A program made the position numbers and the translations under genes. This document shows, one piece after another, positions 20,991 through 33,517 of a stretch of DNA of 64,000 bases. The notes below the pieces were generated by a model. That model made no database searches. It was not told where the DNA came from and was given only the letters and a program-made list of their open reading frames with translations. Position 1 is the first letter of the stretch. Every line of letters begins with the position of its first letter. Source of the stretch: Actinomortierella ambigua (lineage: Eukaryota > Mortierellomycota > Mortierellomycetes > Mortierellales > Mortierellaceae); the NCBI GenBank assembly GCA_016098155.1, contig JAAAJB010000105.1, forward strand, positions 1 through 64,000, read 5' to 3'.

Positions 20991-23900
20991 TAGGTGTATG
21001 AGAGGAGCGCCGGTGCGCGAGGGGGTTCTCCTGCGGTCTATCAATAGGGAGAAGTTTGCAAAGCTCCTTCTCCGACCGTTCGGTCATGTGTGTGGTCGCT
21101 CAGTTTAAAAAGCTATTTAGAGTACAAGGCGGGGCACATGAAAATGTAGTGCTGTTTGGTCTGGGAGGGCTTTTGGCATCGTGGGGGGGGGCTCGGCGAG
21201 CCGCTCCATATTCCACAGGTGTTCACGGAGAGTACCATAAGAGGGCTCGGTCCGATACCAGAAGGTGCGCGCCCGGTGGTGGTGGTGTTGAAGGCTGTAG
21301 TAGTCCAACAGATGCGGCTGTAGAAGCCGGCGCAGATCGCGCTTATTGTTCTGACGGAGTGGAGGTTTTCTGAAAGCGGCAAAAGAACGGAATGAAATGA
21401 CGAGCCATATTTTTCTTCCATTGAGCCAGTCGCCGCTACCTCTTCCCCGCTTGGAGGATGAGAAAGGGGGGAAGCAATGAGCTTGGTCGATCACAGAAAT
21501 CACTTTTGATGCCTCGACGGACAAGGCTCGAAACACACATCGTGATATCATAAGCAGAATCAATGCAAGTAAGTGTGCTGCATACAAAGAGTATCAGCTT
21601 GGCCATCCTTCAGGCAAAGGCGGGAATGCAGTTTTGAGAGCCCAGTGTAGCACCTTCGCCGAGGGAAGGGCTTTGTACGTGGATGTGAGCAGGCTTTGCA
21701 ACTACATCGCACATATTCGCTGAACATGCGAGAAGAAGGGGTTGGGGTCATGAGTGTCTCAGGATAGCAGTGTTCTCCGTGTTTTGTTTGTGTGTAACCG
21801 TCCATGCTTGTGCAAGCGCTCCAGTTTGGCGCCAATGTAAACCCTCCTTCCACTCTTGCACGAAGGCAAAAATGACTCGCATGAACTGACCGTTACTATT
21901 TTTTGTAATACCATGACTCGGTGACTGAGACTACAACATTTTGGTCCTTCCCCCCCCCCTCTCTCTCTCTCCTCCTCCTCCTCCCCATCCAAGTATACTT
22001 TCTTCTCCCCCCCCCCTTTTTTTTTGTAAGCTGATCAAGTGAAACGGTCATGCTTAACCGCACCGTGCTATCGGTTCGCGGGGGGACCTTGATAGACGCG
22101 CAGATAGAGCTGGCTACCTAGTGGTGACAGGAGCCGACGCTTCCAAGAACCAGCTGGCAGCAGACCCATATGCTCATGTCCTTCTTCCATTGACTCCTCC
22201 CGCCGAGCTCTAAAGTACTACAAACTCTTTACAATAATGGACAAATTTTGAAACAAGGAGGCGATTATAGCCCCCTTCTTTGTGTTGCCGCCATTTAGCA
22301 TTCGGCGATTCGGGGGATGCAATGCTTGTGGCTGCTGCAATGTTCTTGGATTACTTTTTTGTGTCCAGAGCAATGCATCATGCACTGTCCTTTCCTCCCA
22401 CAAAATAAGAACAAGCAAAAGAAAGGAGAGCAATAGGACCCTTGCCGCATTTACGAGTCAAACTTGCTGGACGATCCCTGAATCCAAAAATACCGAGACG
22501 AATCGGACAAACAGTGGCAAACAGCGTGAGGTCCAACATATCCAATTGCTCTCGTCTTACTCGGGTTGTTCCCGCCTCGCTCTACCCCTTCCCCCCCTCC
22601 CTACATCTCCTTTTCCATTTCAAAGGCGTGAACCCCACACGATGTTTTGGGCCTGGCATTGCATGTAGTCTAGCCGCCACACCTTTTTATCGCGTTTTTC
22701 CCTTTCTCACATATTCAACGCGTGCATAAGAGTTAAGGTAGGTTGATTTACTAAAGGAAAATGTGCGGCGCTCATACAGTGGCTTGATTAGTTGACATGT
22801 TAGTACGCTTATCCGTTCGTCAATAAGAATAGGTGCTTATCTGCAACGGTCCATGAACTCCCCAGCCTCTTCCTCCTGTGATGTTACTTCTATCGCATGG
22901 AGGTTCTTTACGTTTGAGTCTGTTGATGTGTCAGCAATGGGAGCACATTATTCAGCGTTACTCTGTACTGTAATTCATGAAGAGATCTTGCTATTGTCGC
23001 TGCCTCTTGAAGCTCTCTTTGGGCGCCTTGGAGTCCTCTCCGACAATGCAGTATGTTCTCCTCCCCCTTCCTGTCTTTAGAATCCTCTCTCCACCCCACC
23101 CCCTTTCCCCCTCCCCTCCCCTTCTCTTCGCCGGGGACATGAACAAAGAGAAGCATGACAAGATAGACCACCCTTGTGCAAACGTAGTGGGAGTGTGGAG
23201 AAAGAAAAGGGGGAGCAAGGAGTGGGGAAGAGCAACCACAGCGATCCGTTTACTGAAAAAAAAAGATAGCACATGCATGGCGCCAAAGGACATGCGGGCG
23301 TCGTATCGTATCGCACGGCCCGACAGTCTCTGTGAGGATGATCACGGTTGCCTGATGAAAGCTGATATCACTATGGAACCAAGCTATTGTAAAACTTTTT
23401 GGGGACATGCCTGAAAACCCCCCCTCCCTCTTCCATTGCTGAGAAAAGTGTTCGTATCTGGTTGGACAATTGCTTGACTCGCCATCGCGCTTAACAAATA
23501 TGAAAAGAAAGAAAGAAAAAAGGAAAGAAAAGGGAGGGAGAGGGTACGATGATGTTCAGTCAAGAATAAGTCCACGAACACAATATCTCTCTTCCTGAAC
23601 AAGCATTGTGTGCTCACTATGCCTCCGCTGGTACATACTCTTCAAAGTGTGCACAAGCATCTATTATTCCCTTTTTGACTGCCTTTGCTCAATCAAATTC
23701 CATTTCCAGTGGGGACATGGGGTCTCCAGGGGGTCCAGACGTTGGAAGGATGATTATGGAATAAGGGGATAGGGGGGTCAATGTGGGGTTGACCAAAGGA
23801 CGGTATAGTAACAAGAGCGCTGAGAACAGGTTACCGCCGAGCATAACCAGATAGCGAGTGAGCATGAACAGTAGCCATTTCGAAACAGCAGAGGGAGCGT

Positions 23901-25263
23901 GGGGAGAGAGAGGGAGAGAGAGGGCGCTACTCTAAAGTTCCCCCTATCTATTTTGCACTTACACCCTCCCCCCGCAACCTCCAACGCCGTCCAACTTGGA
24001 CACAAGTTGTGGGAGATGGTGCGTATTGAGAACGTTGCCTAAGCAGATGTTGGCGTCGCCAGACTGTTCCTAATTCATGAACCTTGGGAGACAACAGGCA
24101 ATTCGGGTGTCTGCGAGATTTGTGGAGATGGCTACCCGTGCATTGACACACATGGAAGCCGAAAAAACCTATAGGAACAGAACAAACAAATGCAGAGCAG
24201 CCGTTGAACGGCTAAAAATCATATCCCGGAGTGTTCCCCAATGCATGAGGACTGTTGATTAGAGAAACACAAGCAGAGAAACACAGAGGGGTCGAAAGGG
24301 GGGGCTGGTTGACAATGCATGCTGAGAACAAACAAATAGAGGTACAGATTCGCCACGAATAGATGTTGTTTGTCCATTTGTTGTCTTCACCTTTGGGGCG
24401 AGTTCATCCTTGTTTTGCTCTCTCGTTCGACAATGGGTGTACAAACCACAAGGTCTGCCAGAGTGGTACTGTCAACCACGTCCGTGGGCCTCTCCATGTG
24501 TTCCCTCCTCCCCGTCGGATATCACGGGCTGGGCTACAAGAGCAAGCGACTAACACCACCACCACCACTACCACCATCCTCTTGAGCCACCTTCGCGCGC
24601 GCCGGAGCAGCACAGAAGTTGTGGAGAAAGCAGATTCATAAGAGCCAGGTCCCGGTAACCTGGGCCCGGTTCAACTCTTATCTTTTTTTTTTGTTTATTG
24701 TTTAGGTGTCTTTGTTTTGACTTTTTGCTTATATTTTCTGGTCTGTCTTTAGCTACATTCGAATTTGATCAAGCTTCAGTCAGGATGTGCAAGATAATGC
24801 CTGGCGCCAACTTGGTTTCCCCTGAGTGAACTCCAGAAAGAGTTCCGTTGCTCTATTGGGTGAGCCAAAGGGTGTTTATGAGTGAGTGAATGGGCGGGGT
24901 GGGCGAGTGTTGTGTGCATGTGTGGTGTATGTGTGTGTTGTCAGCCTCCCTTTCCCCCCTCAATAATGCGATGTGATTCAGTAGCACTGTACTTTGTGAT
25001 CCCACACATCTCTAAAACCCCCTTTGCAACACACACCCCTCCCTGCTTACTTCTTTGTTGCTCTCAATTAAAAAAGGACTGAATATGCTCAAGATGTGCC
25101 CTTGCTTTGTCAAGGACTGTCTGTCTGTCCGTCTTGTTCTTTTCTCGGAAAGGCGCGCTAATCTGTCACAGAGTGTGGTGTTCGGCTCCCAGCCCCGTGT
25201 TTGTGGAGAGGGAAAACAACAAAGAAGCTTTCGGTATTCAATGGATGGACCATGTCACACAGA
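20991..25263. other. Long gene-poor region
   Basis: About 4.3 kb without a gene I can support. Frames up to 156 codons (for example 21117-21587 minus, 22977-23414 plus) lack domains and splice logic. Landmarks are C-runs with CT and T tracts at 21949-22025, GAAA repeats at 23505-23540, (CCA)n near 24556-24572 and the hairpin at 24638. A Cys-rich minus frame at 21560-21853 may be a gene relic. Confidence 0.5.
24638..24692 (+). other. Hairpin followed by T10, possible Pol III-type end
   Basis: ATAAGAG (24638-24644) pairs with CTCTTAT (24675-24681), and CCAGGT (24645-24650) pairs with ACCTGG (24658-24663), leaving an 11-nt bulge. Ten T follow at 24683-24692. GGTTCAACTC at 24668 resembles a tRNA B box, but no tRNA cloverleaf can be folded. 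It may be a degraded Pol III transcript end. Confidence 0.3.
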
Positions 25264-25270
25264 TATAAAA
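25264..25270 (+). promoter_or_regulatory. TATA-like element
   Basis: TATAAAA on the plus strand starts a region that becomes strongly pyrimidine-rich and runs to the ATG at 25988. The distance of about 720 nt implies a long leader if the element is used. Confidence 0.35.
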
Positions 25271-25987
25271 GGACCCGTGGTTCCCGTCTCACCCTCTTTT
25301 TTTTTTTGTCTCCTCTCCTTATCCTCCTCATCTCGTAAATCGCCAGTCTTTTCAGAACTCTCTTTTGTTCTTCCTCCTCTCTTTCTTCCCTCTCTCTTTT
25401 CTTCTCTCCTCAGTTCTCTAACCGGGTTCTCTCTCCTGGTTCCTGTTTGCCTCCCACTCTTCTCTCTACGAGTGCCGTATCCTCCTACGGCAACTTTATC
25501 TCTTCTAATCAGACAGCAACAGCAAACCTGGACGCGTAGCAAGACCGATCCTCTTCCTTTCTTTCATCTCTTACCTTTCTCCTCTCCATCTTCGCTGCCG
25601 AGAACTCCCCCACACGCCCACACGGCCCAACCATTCCTAGTCATAAACACTTTTTGTTGCACAGATCCTGCGCCTCACTCTTCTTTTCCTAGCCATCTCT
25701 TTCTCATTTTCTCCATACCTTCCATTACATCCGTTGAACGATTTCCTCCTCTTCATCCTCTTTTATTTCTTCACACCTCAGAACGCGCTCTCCACTCTAT
25801 CCTGTCAACCTTTTTTTCACTTTCTTGCAGTCCTGCCTAGATCTTTTCTGTACACTTGTTCTCTCTTTCTCTTTCTCGCCCCTCTCGTTCTCTCTTCCTA
25901 TATATATCTCCTATCTCTTCTTTTCTCTGCATCTTTCTCTCTTCCTCTCTCTTTTCATCCGCAACTCCTTCACGCCACCACTTCATC
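25271..25987 (+). other. Pyrimidine-rich leader of the 25988 gene
   Basis: The coding strand is dominated by C and T (CTCTCTTT, CCTCCTCT and similar), which keeps a 261-codon frame (25055-25840) free of stops. That frame has only Ser/Leu/Pro-rich compositional sequence, so I read it as untranslated leader/promoter. Confidence 0.5.
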
Positions 25988-26957
25988 ATGATGCAGACAC
26001 CTCAAAAGAACATGCGTAAAAGGTAACACGAAGAACCCCTGGAGCGCAACAGCATTTTCCTTGCTTTGTGCATCGCGCATGAACGTTGCAGTGCAGATAT
26101 ACATATGATCCCTAACCACCTTACTTCTTCGTTGCATGGGCCTCGATCCTTCCCCTGATCTACTAGCAACAGCTATCACCGCCGCTCCTTGAGCTGTGTT
26201 CCAGCCCCTGCAACCGATGGTTCTTACCGATCGACCGTGGGTCGGTTCTTCGATGAGGCCTCCGAGGGTGAACTCAGCGATGGTCAGTCTGCCTCGCCTG
26301 CTCGTCGCTCGCGCCACATGCATCGCAAGAGTGAGAGTGGAGTCATTGTCGAAGGCGACGACGCTGCGTCGACTGATCCCTCCGATGAAGGTGTGTTGCA
26401 ATATCGATCAGAGCTGTCTTTGTCACGATAGCGACACACCCCCCTTTTTTGGTTTTTTGGCACCAAGAAGGATATCTAACTCTTCTTGATATCATTGATG
26501 TCATATGATAGCCAGGGACTCCATGTCCAAGCTCTCCCTTGGCGGCAAACTTGGCAAGGTCAATGTTGTCCCCGCTACTGGCGCCCGTCGCTCTCTCTTG
26601 TCGGAGGCATTGAATAGCCAGGCGAGTCCCAATCGGCTGGAGCAGAATGCCCAACGACGCCGGGTGCTCAAGAGCATGCGCCGCTACTCGATGGACGTCA
26701 GCGAGATGAACTTTAACATCGCTGCACCCAACAGCCGATCGCCTGGCATGCCCTCCGTAGGCGAAGGCGCGACGCTGATGGATGGTCGCCAAGAATTCCG
26801 CGATGTCCCTACGGTTCGCTATCTGCGCAACCCTTACCACGCCGCAGTGAAGACGAAGCTTCAGTCGTCAGCCTTCCGCACCCCCTACGTGTCGCGTCGT
26901 GGCGGCGAGGACGATGCTGAGGCCCCCGACTGGTTTGCTGAAGACCGCGTGTGGTAA
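25988..26957 (+). CDS. Basic, phospho-site-rich protein of unknown function
   Basis: Three exons, 25988-26022, 26167-26390 and 26512-26957, join in frame to 234 residues. The protein is hydrophilic and rich in Ser and Arg, with several basophilic-kinase-like sites ('RRSLS', 'HRKSES', 'RRYSMD', 'ARRSLL'). An acidic patch follows 'VEGDDAASTDPSDE'. The C-terminal half ('VPTVRYLRNPYHAAVKTKL', ending 'DWFAEDRVW') looks the most conserved and is not low-complexity. There is no membrane segment or known domain. It could be a small regulatory target of PKA-type kinases, but that is a guess. Two adjacent ATGs (25988 and 25991) are possible starts. The gene has a very long CT-rich leader, which suggests strong regulated expression. 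I do not recognise the family. Confidence 0.7.
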
Positions 26958-28230
26958 AGGAGGGTGAATGACTCTCTAGGACTCGCAAGATCTTTGGCTG
27001 TGTGCGACATACATCCTTTTGTCGCTCCCACAATTCCCTCCCCTTTCTTCCATTCTTGCATTGGCTGACAACGCTGCATCCTACAGCAGCAGCATTTGTC
27101 GTTGTGTATAACAGACTGTTCTTTCTACACACTTTAGGTATTTGGCAATCATTGTAGACTCTACATTTTCATTCTTTCTTATTTCTTTCTTTTGCATCTC
27201 GTTGTACTCTACCCATTTTTTTATTTCCACAGCACACTGTTTTTTTTTTTCGCCGTAATAGCTAATGACACGGGTTAGGGACTCTACAATCCCTTCGTTG
27301 TCATTGTCATCCATCTCCCTCTATATCATTTAGACTGTCAATCTTCCCCTTTTATTGTTGCTTGTCATCCTCCTCCTCTCTCCATATCTATCCAGCTCGA
27401 CTATTTCCTCCCTTTAAGCTGGCCTTTTTATTCTCTCTCTCCTTTGAAAGATCTTCTCCTCTATGGCTTCTCTCTCCAGTAGCGCATTGTTTCTCTGTTC
27501 GTCTTTCTTTCAATACACAAATACACACTTACTAGAATGCGAGCAATACTGTAATGAGGGGGGGAAGACGGATTTGATACTCGCATGGATGCGAATCTGC
27601 AGGAGGGGCACTCCCTTTGTAGTTCATCCTGGATTGGCACTTGCGCGTCAGTAGTGAAAAGCAAATCAAGGAGGAGCTATTTGCCTTGGCAGCAATAGCC
27701 GTATTCAGCCGTGTTGCTGGAAAGGTGGTCGTACCCTTGATTGAGGACATCGAAGGGAATGGGCCACCAAAACTGTCATCCGACACACTGACTTGCCACG
27801 GGATCCTATACAGAGTGCATAGGAGATGAGGAGGGGGGGGAAGGGGGAGGAAAGGGAGGCAACAATCTTTTTGGACGCAGGGATCAGAAGAGGAGACGCG
27901 AAGCTGCAATGTAGCGGACCCTCCGGATAGGTGGATTGGATTGGCTGGTGGCTTTGAGACCTCAGCCATCCGTGAGAGTTTTTTTTTCCAACCAACTGAC
28001 AGGGAGAGAAGGGGGAGAGGAAAAAAAAAAAACACGCTCGTCCAACTTTCCTTCCCCCTCTCGTCCTCCTTCTCCATCCACCCTTTCCATTCTCCTTGAC
28101 CCTCTTTCTCTACCCCCCTCAGCGGTCGTAACGGTTGCATCCTTTTCTCGCTTCTGAGTCTACTCAGCCATCCCTCCTACCCCCACTCCCACTTCCTCCT
28201 CGCCCTTACCCGGCATCATTCTTTGTCGAG
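26958..28230. other. Intergenic, no gene
   Basis: Holds the 3' end of the upstream gene and the CT-rich promoter of the next (28050-28225). The 202-codon minus frame 27532-28140 is a reflection of the purine-rich complement and has no domain. Confidence 0.5.
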
Positions 28231-28536
28231 ATGGAGGGCATTTCAACAAAGGAAGAGATGAAGGATCAATTCAAAGAGCTTATCCGTAAGCGCCAACAGG
28301 AAGTGCGCTCTTCCCGTGCCGCTGCTGCCATGTCCGAGACTCGCTCGAGGCGCTCCACCTATAGCAACATGGGTGGCTACGACCTCCGTCATAACATTGA
28401 CCTTGCGAAACAGCACCAGCAGCAACAGCAGCAACAGCAGCAGCAACAGCAGCAATACTATCAAAAACTTCAGCACTACCAACAACCGGCCTTGTACTCC
28501 CAGGCAGCTCTTCAGCAGCAGCTACAAATGCAACAA

Positions 28537-28567
<31 letters not shown>

Positions 28568-31500
28568 AGCTACAACAACAACAGCAGGGGCATCCCGCCA
28601 TGGAAGGTGTGTTGGACCACCAAGTTGATGCTCGTCAACTTATCAACGCCTCAACAGCGACTTCCACCCAGCGTGAGGCCGTCCAGTCCCTGGCCAGGAT
28701 CTCGCAGCATACTCAGCAGTTTGCACCATCGTCTGGCCACGATCACGGCATGGCTGGCGACGCCGAAGGACCGTCTCCTACGCCCCTCGATGTCAATGAC
28801 TTGCGTAACTTTCTGGTCAGTAACCGCCCTAATCCGACTGCCGCTGCTGCTACCTCTGTTGCTTCTGCTGCTCCAACAGAGTTGGCCAGTGCCCTGCCAG
28901 CGTCAGAGATGTCCACCGTGACCTTTCTGCGCGCTGCCCCTACCGCGACGGCCGATTCCCTCCTTGGTCACCAAGGCTTTGGAGTCGGCCCTAGCGGAGC
29001 TTTGTCGGTGGTATGCTCCCCCCTCCTTCATTCTTCATGAGACTCTATCAGCATGCAATGTGTGAAAGATGTAAAGTCCCCTGTGGGGATCAGGAATAAC
29101 TTTTACTGCAGCAAAAATGTGCTTACGCTTACTTACCATTGGCTTCTATTCCCCTCTCCCCTTATTGTCGTCTTGCGTACACCATTCCTTTACTCTTTGA
29201 CACAGCCTGCAATCCCACTGCTTGCGACCCAGAGTATTGCACCAGAGCCAGCTCTTCCTGCTACGCTCATCGTGCCTCATTCAGCACCTTCCCGGGACCC
29301 AAGACTACAGGCGGATCTCGTACGAAGGAAGCTTGCCGAAGAGTATCAAACTTATGCTCTGCGCAATGCTGCCCTGGCGCGTGGCCCACAACCATCTGGT
29401 ATGCTAAAGTGGCAATAGGCGATCCTTCTCAGGGTGAAAAAAAATGTACTGTGGATGGGCGGCTTTAACTTGTCAATGCTTATGCTCTCCATCGCCATCG
29501 CTCTCACATTCTCTTTAGATGCTCCCATCCAAGGGCAATCAACTGGAGCCACGCACCCCTTTTCGCTGACCACATCCTCGCAAGTAGCTGCACACAAGCC
29601 CACTGATCAGGGCAAGGCGCAGGGTATTACCCTCGTCCTCGAGAATCGTCAACAGGCTACTCATCAGCACAAACAGCCATCACCGCAACGCACCCATGCT
29701 CAGAGCGCTCTGACCATTCAGACTACCGGTCAGTCTGGTAGAGCCGTGGATGGTACACAGGGACACGGAAGTAGTGGCAGTGGTCAAGCTGGACAAATGT
29801 CAGGACAGCAAAGTGCATCAGGACAAGTCGGCTTGGCTCAAGGACAAGGACATGGTAATCATGGACAAGAAAAGGTTATAGGAGAGTTGTCTGCTCAGAC
29901 GTCACTTTCTTCACCTTCCGATCTGAAGCTAGATGCACGAAAGCCCCAGCAGAAGCCAGCGCCTGGCACTAAACCACTACCGCAGCAACAACAGCAGCAG
30001 CAGCAGCAACAACAACAACAGCTACCTGGAGCAACTCAAGGAGGATCTACATTCTCGTCTTCTCAAGCGTCGCCGATGACGACGGCAGGCACAGTGCGTT
30101 CTTCTGCCTCAGCCAAGGCGGCGGCCACGACAACGACCAGTTCCACATCCGCCAAGGCCGATACTCCATCCAAGGCAGACGCAAAGTCAGCCTTTGCCCC
30201 TTCCCCCGTGGCGCCACCACCACACTCTGGACGCTCAGAATCCTCCTCTCGCCCATCAACAAGGTCGGCCAAGTCAGCAGCTACAGGTTCCAATGCCCTC
30301 AGCATCCAGGTCGTCACGTCGCTGTCGACTCAACAACCATCTTCCTCCTCGCCCACTACGAAGCAGCACCAGCACCAGCACCAGCACCAGTCACAGTCGT
30401 CGTCCTCGAGCGCCTTGGCTGCAAAGGAAATGGTTGGCATTAGCCTTGCGGAGGAGCGTAGAAAGGCTGGCCTGACCAGTGGAAGCAGCTCCAGTGGTTC
30501 GGGTCGGTCCATGGTGGCAACCGCGGCAGCATCAACAACTACCTCAACAGCTGTATCGACATCAATGATGGTCACCACCGGTGGCGGTAACGGTAACGGT
30601 CATCAGGGGCATGAGTTGGCGGCGGTGGGTGCAGACAACACGGGCTCATCATTGTCTTCATCATCGCTGTCACGATCGACAGACGCACGTCGGTCATCGC
30701 CCCCAGCACCACCTGCCGGTAGAGTCCGAGTGGCCTCGGAGAACGACCTTGATCGGAAGCGTACTAAGCTTAACGTTGGTGGCGACTTTTCAGCCTCCTC
30801 GTCCAGCAACAATAACAACAACAACAGCAACAGCAGCAGCAGCACTAATAATAATAATAATAATGGCAGCGGCAGCGGCAATAACAGCAACAGCAACAAA
30901 GGCAGTGGTATAACATCCAGCAACCATAGTACGCCAACGGGCCGTGATCGCGAGCGAGACCGGGATACATATGGTCGATCGCCTCGTGATCGAGAGCCTG
31001 CCGCCAATGGCACTCGCTCCTCCGGCAACTCACGTGCATCCAGCCCAGCGAGAGAAGGAGGAAACAACTCTTTGCGCCATGATAGGGACTCTTTGCGTGC
31101 CACGGATCGTGACCGAGACCGAGACCGTGACCGTGATCGTGACTACAGCCGGGACCGTGACCGAGACCGAGACCGCGACCGCGACCGTGAGCGTGAACGT
31201 GAACGTGAACGTGAGCGAGATCGGGACCGGGACCGTGATCGTGAACGCGAACGGGAACGCGAACGGGAACGAGAGCGCGAGCGTGAGAAGGAGCGGGACA
31301 AGGAACGTGAGCGTGAACGGGATCGGGAACGGGAACGAACAGGCGAGGTTGACTCGAAGGAGCAACAACAACAGCATCAGCAGCAGCAGCGGGAGCGAAC
31401 CAATGGCAAGGCTCATCCTAGTGGCAGTGTTCGAACGGGCGATGGGTCACAACTGCAGCAACAACAACAGCAACAGCAGCAACTACAACCGCAGCAGTCG

Positions 31501-32682
31501 AAGGAGCAGCCTCAACAGCAACAGCAACAGCAGCAAGAGCAATCGCTCAAGTCTCAGCAACAAGCACAACAGCCGCATGCACCGCAACAACTCTTGCATG
31601 CAGTTATGGAGGAGGATAAGCCCAGACTAGCGTCGGCGACGCCCTCCTTGTCCTCCGCTGCCTCTTCGCCCCGCGAGGCCAGCATGATGCTCTCGGCCGT
31701 GCCAATGGCGCCCAGCTTGTCGCCTCCGGGCTCGATGGGATCGGTGAGCCACGAGGCGCCCATCATCTTTGCTGGTGCTAATCGGAAGCAGTATCTGTCC
31801 TTGATGGCCAATGGTGGGGGCAGTGGTGGTAGTGGTGGAAGTGTTGGCGGGGATGTCGACGGTGGCCATTCGATGGCGTCGACAGCGGCATCAAGTGAAG
31901 ATGGCGACCGGATCATGTTCTCGTCTGCGAATCGCTTGAATGCCTTCCTTGCTGCCACTGGTGAGCGGGTGGCGGCGTTGGCATCACCAACAGGTGCGAC
32001 GTTTGGATCAGCTACAGCAAACGCGCATCACGCCTTGGCGGCAGCAGCGGCAGCGGCAGCGGCGGCGGCAGCAAACGTGTCAACAACATCAACAACAGCA
32101 ACAACAACCTCAGGTTTGCGGTCCGCGGCGGCGGGGCCGAGTTACCACACGAGTCACGGGCTCAACATGATTCCGACGGCGGAGGGGATTGTGGTGCGAA
32201 GCGACATGCAGCTGGCCTTTGAGGTGATGGATCGCTGCCAGTCCGATCTGGACCTGTTGCAACAACGGTATTCGGCCCTGAATGGTCAGCTCGCCGAGTT
32301 TACCACCAAGGCACTCGATTCGGATGCTCGTCTGGCCCAGCTGGGTGCGCAGATTGAGTTTGAGCTCCGGTTGGCCCAGATGCACCACGAGATGAAGAAC
32401 GAACTCAAGGACGACCAGATCCCGAGGGTGCAGCGCATGATGAAGGCCACTCGCGAACTCATGTGTCGTCTTGGCGGCCTGGCCACCACGGCTGCAGCCG
32501 GATCCGCAACTCCTGCTTGGCAGCGGACGGCGTTGGACCATGGGTCCAGTGGTGGTGGTGGTGGTAGTAGTAGCAGTGGCGGCGGTAGCAACAATAGCAT
32601 GAGAATGGAGGTGGATTCAGGAAGCGGTAAAACGGACGAGGTATCGGGACGAACAGGAGGAGCGGCAGCAGGGGGAGGAGCG

Positions 32683-32713
<31 letters not shown>

Positions 32714-32994
32714 GAGGAAGTGGTGTCGGAGGATTGGCGCCGGCACTCATGGGACCAGGATCAGCAGGGGCAGCAGGCGATGGACTGACAGGAGCGTCGG
32801 CAGGATTCTTGGCGGATGGCAAGAACAGCGCCCACAAGCGACCATGCCTGTCGCACAATGTGGCGCCTGAAGGATGTCGTTTCATGTTGTCGTATCGCTC
32901 GTGCCCACACATGCACGTTTGTCTGTACTGTGGATCTTCGACACACATTGTCATGGAGTGTGACTACACCAACGTGGACCCCATGCCACTGTAG
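28231..32994 (+). CDS. Large polyQ, RD/RE-repeat protein with C-terminal zinc knuckle
   Basis: Exons 28231-29010, 29206-29398 and 29519-32994 give 1482 residues. The start is fixed by 'MEGISTKEEMKDQFKELI', a short helical region. Two polyglutamine blocks, a conserved-looking patch ('SRDPRLQADLVRRKLAEEY') and long Ser/Thr/Gln-rich disorder follow. A charged array of Arg-Asp then Arg-Glu dipeptides spans about residues 854-932, like splicing-factor RD/RE repeats. A predicted coiled coil ('EVMDRCQSDLDLLQQRY', near 1230-1300) and poly-Ala/Gly precede the end. The C-terminus has a CCHC knuckle (Cys1459, Cys1462, His1467, Cys1472; C-x2-C-x4-H-x4-C), with Cys-rich residues just before it ('GCRFMLSYRSCPHMHVC'). 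RNA binding or a role in transcription/splicing condensates is plausible from composition; no orthologue is recognised. Confidence 0.75.
28412..28593 (+). repeat. CAG/CAA tracts coding polyglutamine
   Basis: Two blocks of mixed CAG and CAA codons encode Gln runs separated by a Tyr/Leu-rich linker. Codon mixing breaks pure CAG runs. Further blocks of the same gene lie at about 29986-30021 and 31366-31560. Confidence 0.85.
31106..31341 (+). repeat. Arg-Asp / Arg-Glu dipeptide repeat
   Basis: Codons alternate CGN/CGG with GAC/GAT or GAG/GAA for nearly 80 residues, first mostly RD, then RE. Synonymous variation among units shows that the amino-acid pattern, not just the DNA, has persisted. Confidence 0.85.
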
Positions 32995-33517
32995 CCGGTC
33001 GCTTGCTGGATTGTTTAATTGCTTTTTTCTTTGCTCTGTCTTTTTTACTTTTTGTCCACTTCACTGTGTAGTCTATCCATTCTACTCTTTGCATTGTTCC
33101 ACTCTACCTTTCCCCTCGATTTTGCTTTTTTTTTTTTCCATTTCTTCAAAATACACACAATTACAACAAAAGAAAATAAGAGTATAGATACAACTAAAGT
33201 GTTGTTGTTTTGGCAAAAGTAAACCAAACCTTGTGATCACTGGTTGCTCTCACTACTGGAATCCACGTGCGCGTGCTAAACTCGCCAAGTTAAGAGGCAG
33301 TGAGAGAGGCCTTGTGTTTATATAACACGCCGAATTCCAACCACACACACATATGTACGCACACACATACACATACACAGAAAAATGGAATAAAGATAAA
33401 GATAAGGGTAAGTTCCACCAAAGAACGCTTTATTTTCGCCTGTTACAACGGTGTGATCCGCATGCGTCTTGCCCCGGATGCGCGGAAATGATACAAAACT
33501 TCATATATAAAACGAAA
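32995..33517. other. Convergent 3' region
   Basis: The plus gene ends at 32994 and eIF4A (minus) at 33518. TTTATT at 33429-33434 is an AATAAA signal for eIF4A, 84 nt past its stop. T-rich and CA-rich tracts occur; no gene. Confidence 0.6.

Noticed and set aside
24600..24682. tRNA gene candidate with B-box GGTTCAACTC
   Set aside because: Neither an acceptor stem nor a paired anticodon arm can be formed on either strand; kept only as a hairpin.
25055..25840. 261-codon plus-strand open frame
   Set aside because: Pyrimidine-rich leader sequence; only Ser, Leu, Pro and Phe runs, no domain, and it ends before the real spliced gene at 25988.
27532..28140. 202-codon minus-strand frame
   Set aside because: No domain, spans the CT-rich promoter of the next gene, and has no convincing start context.
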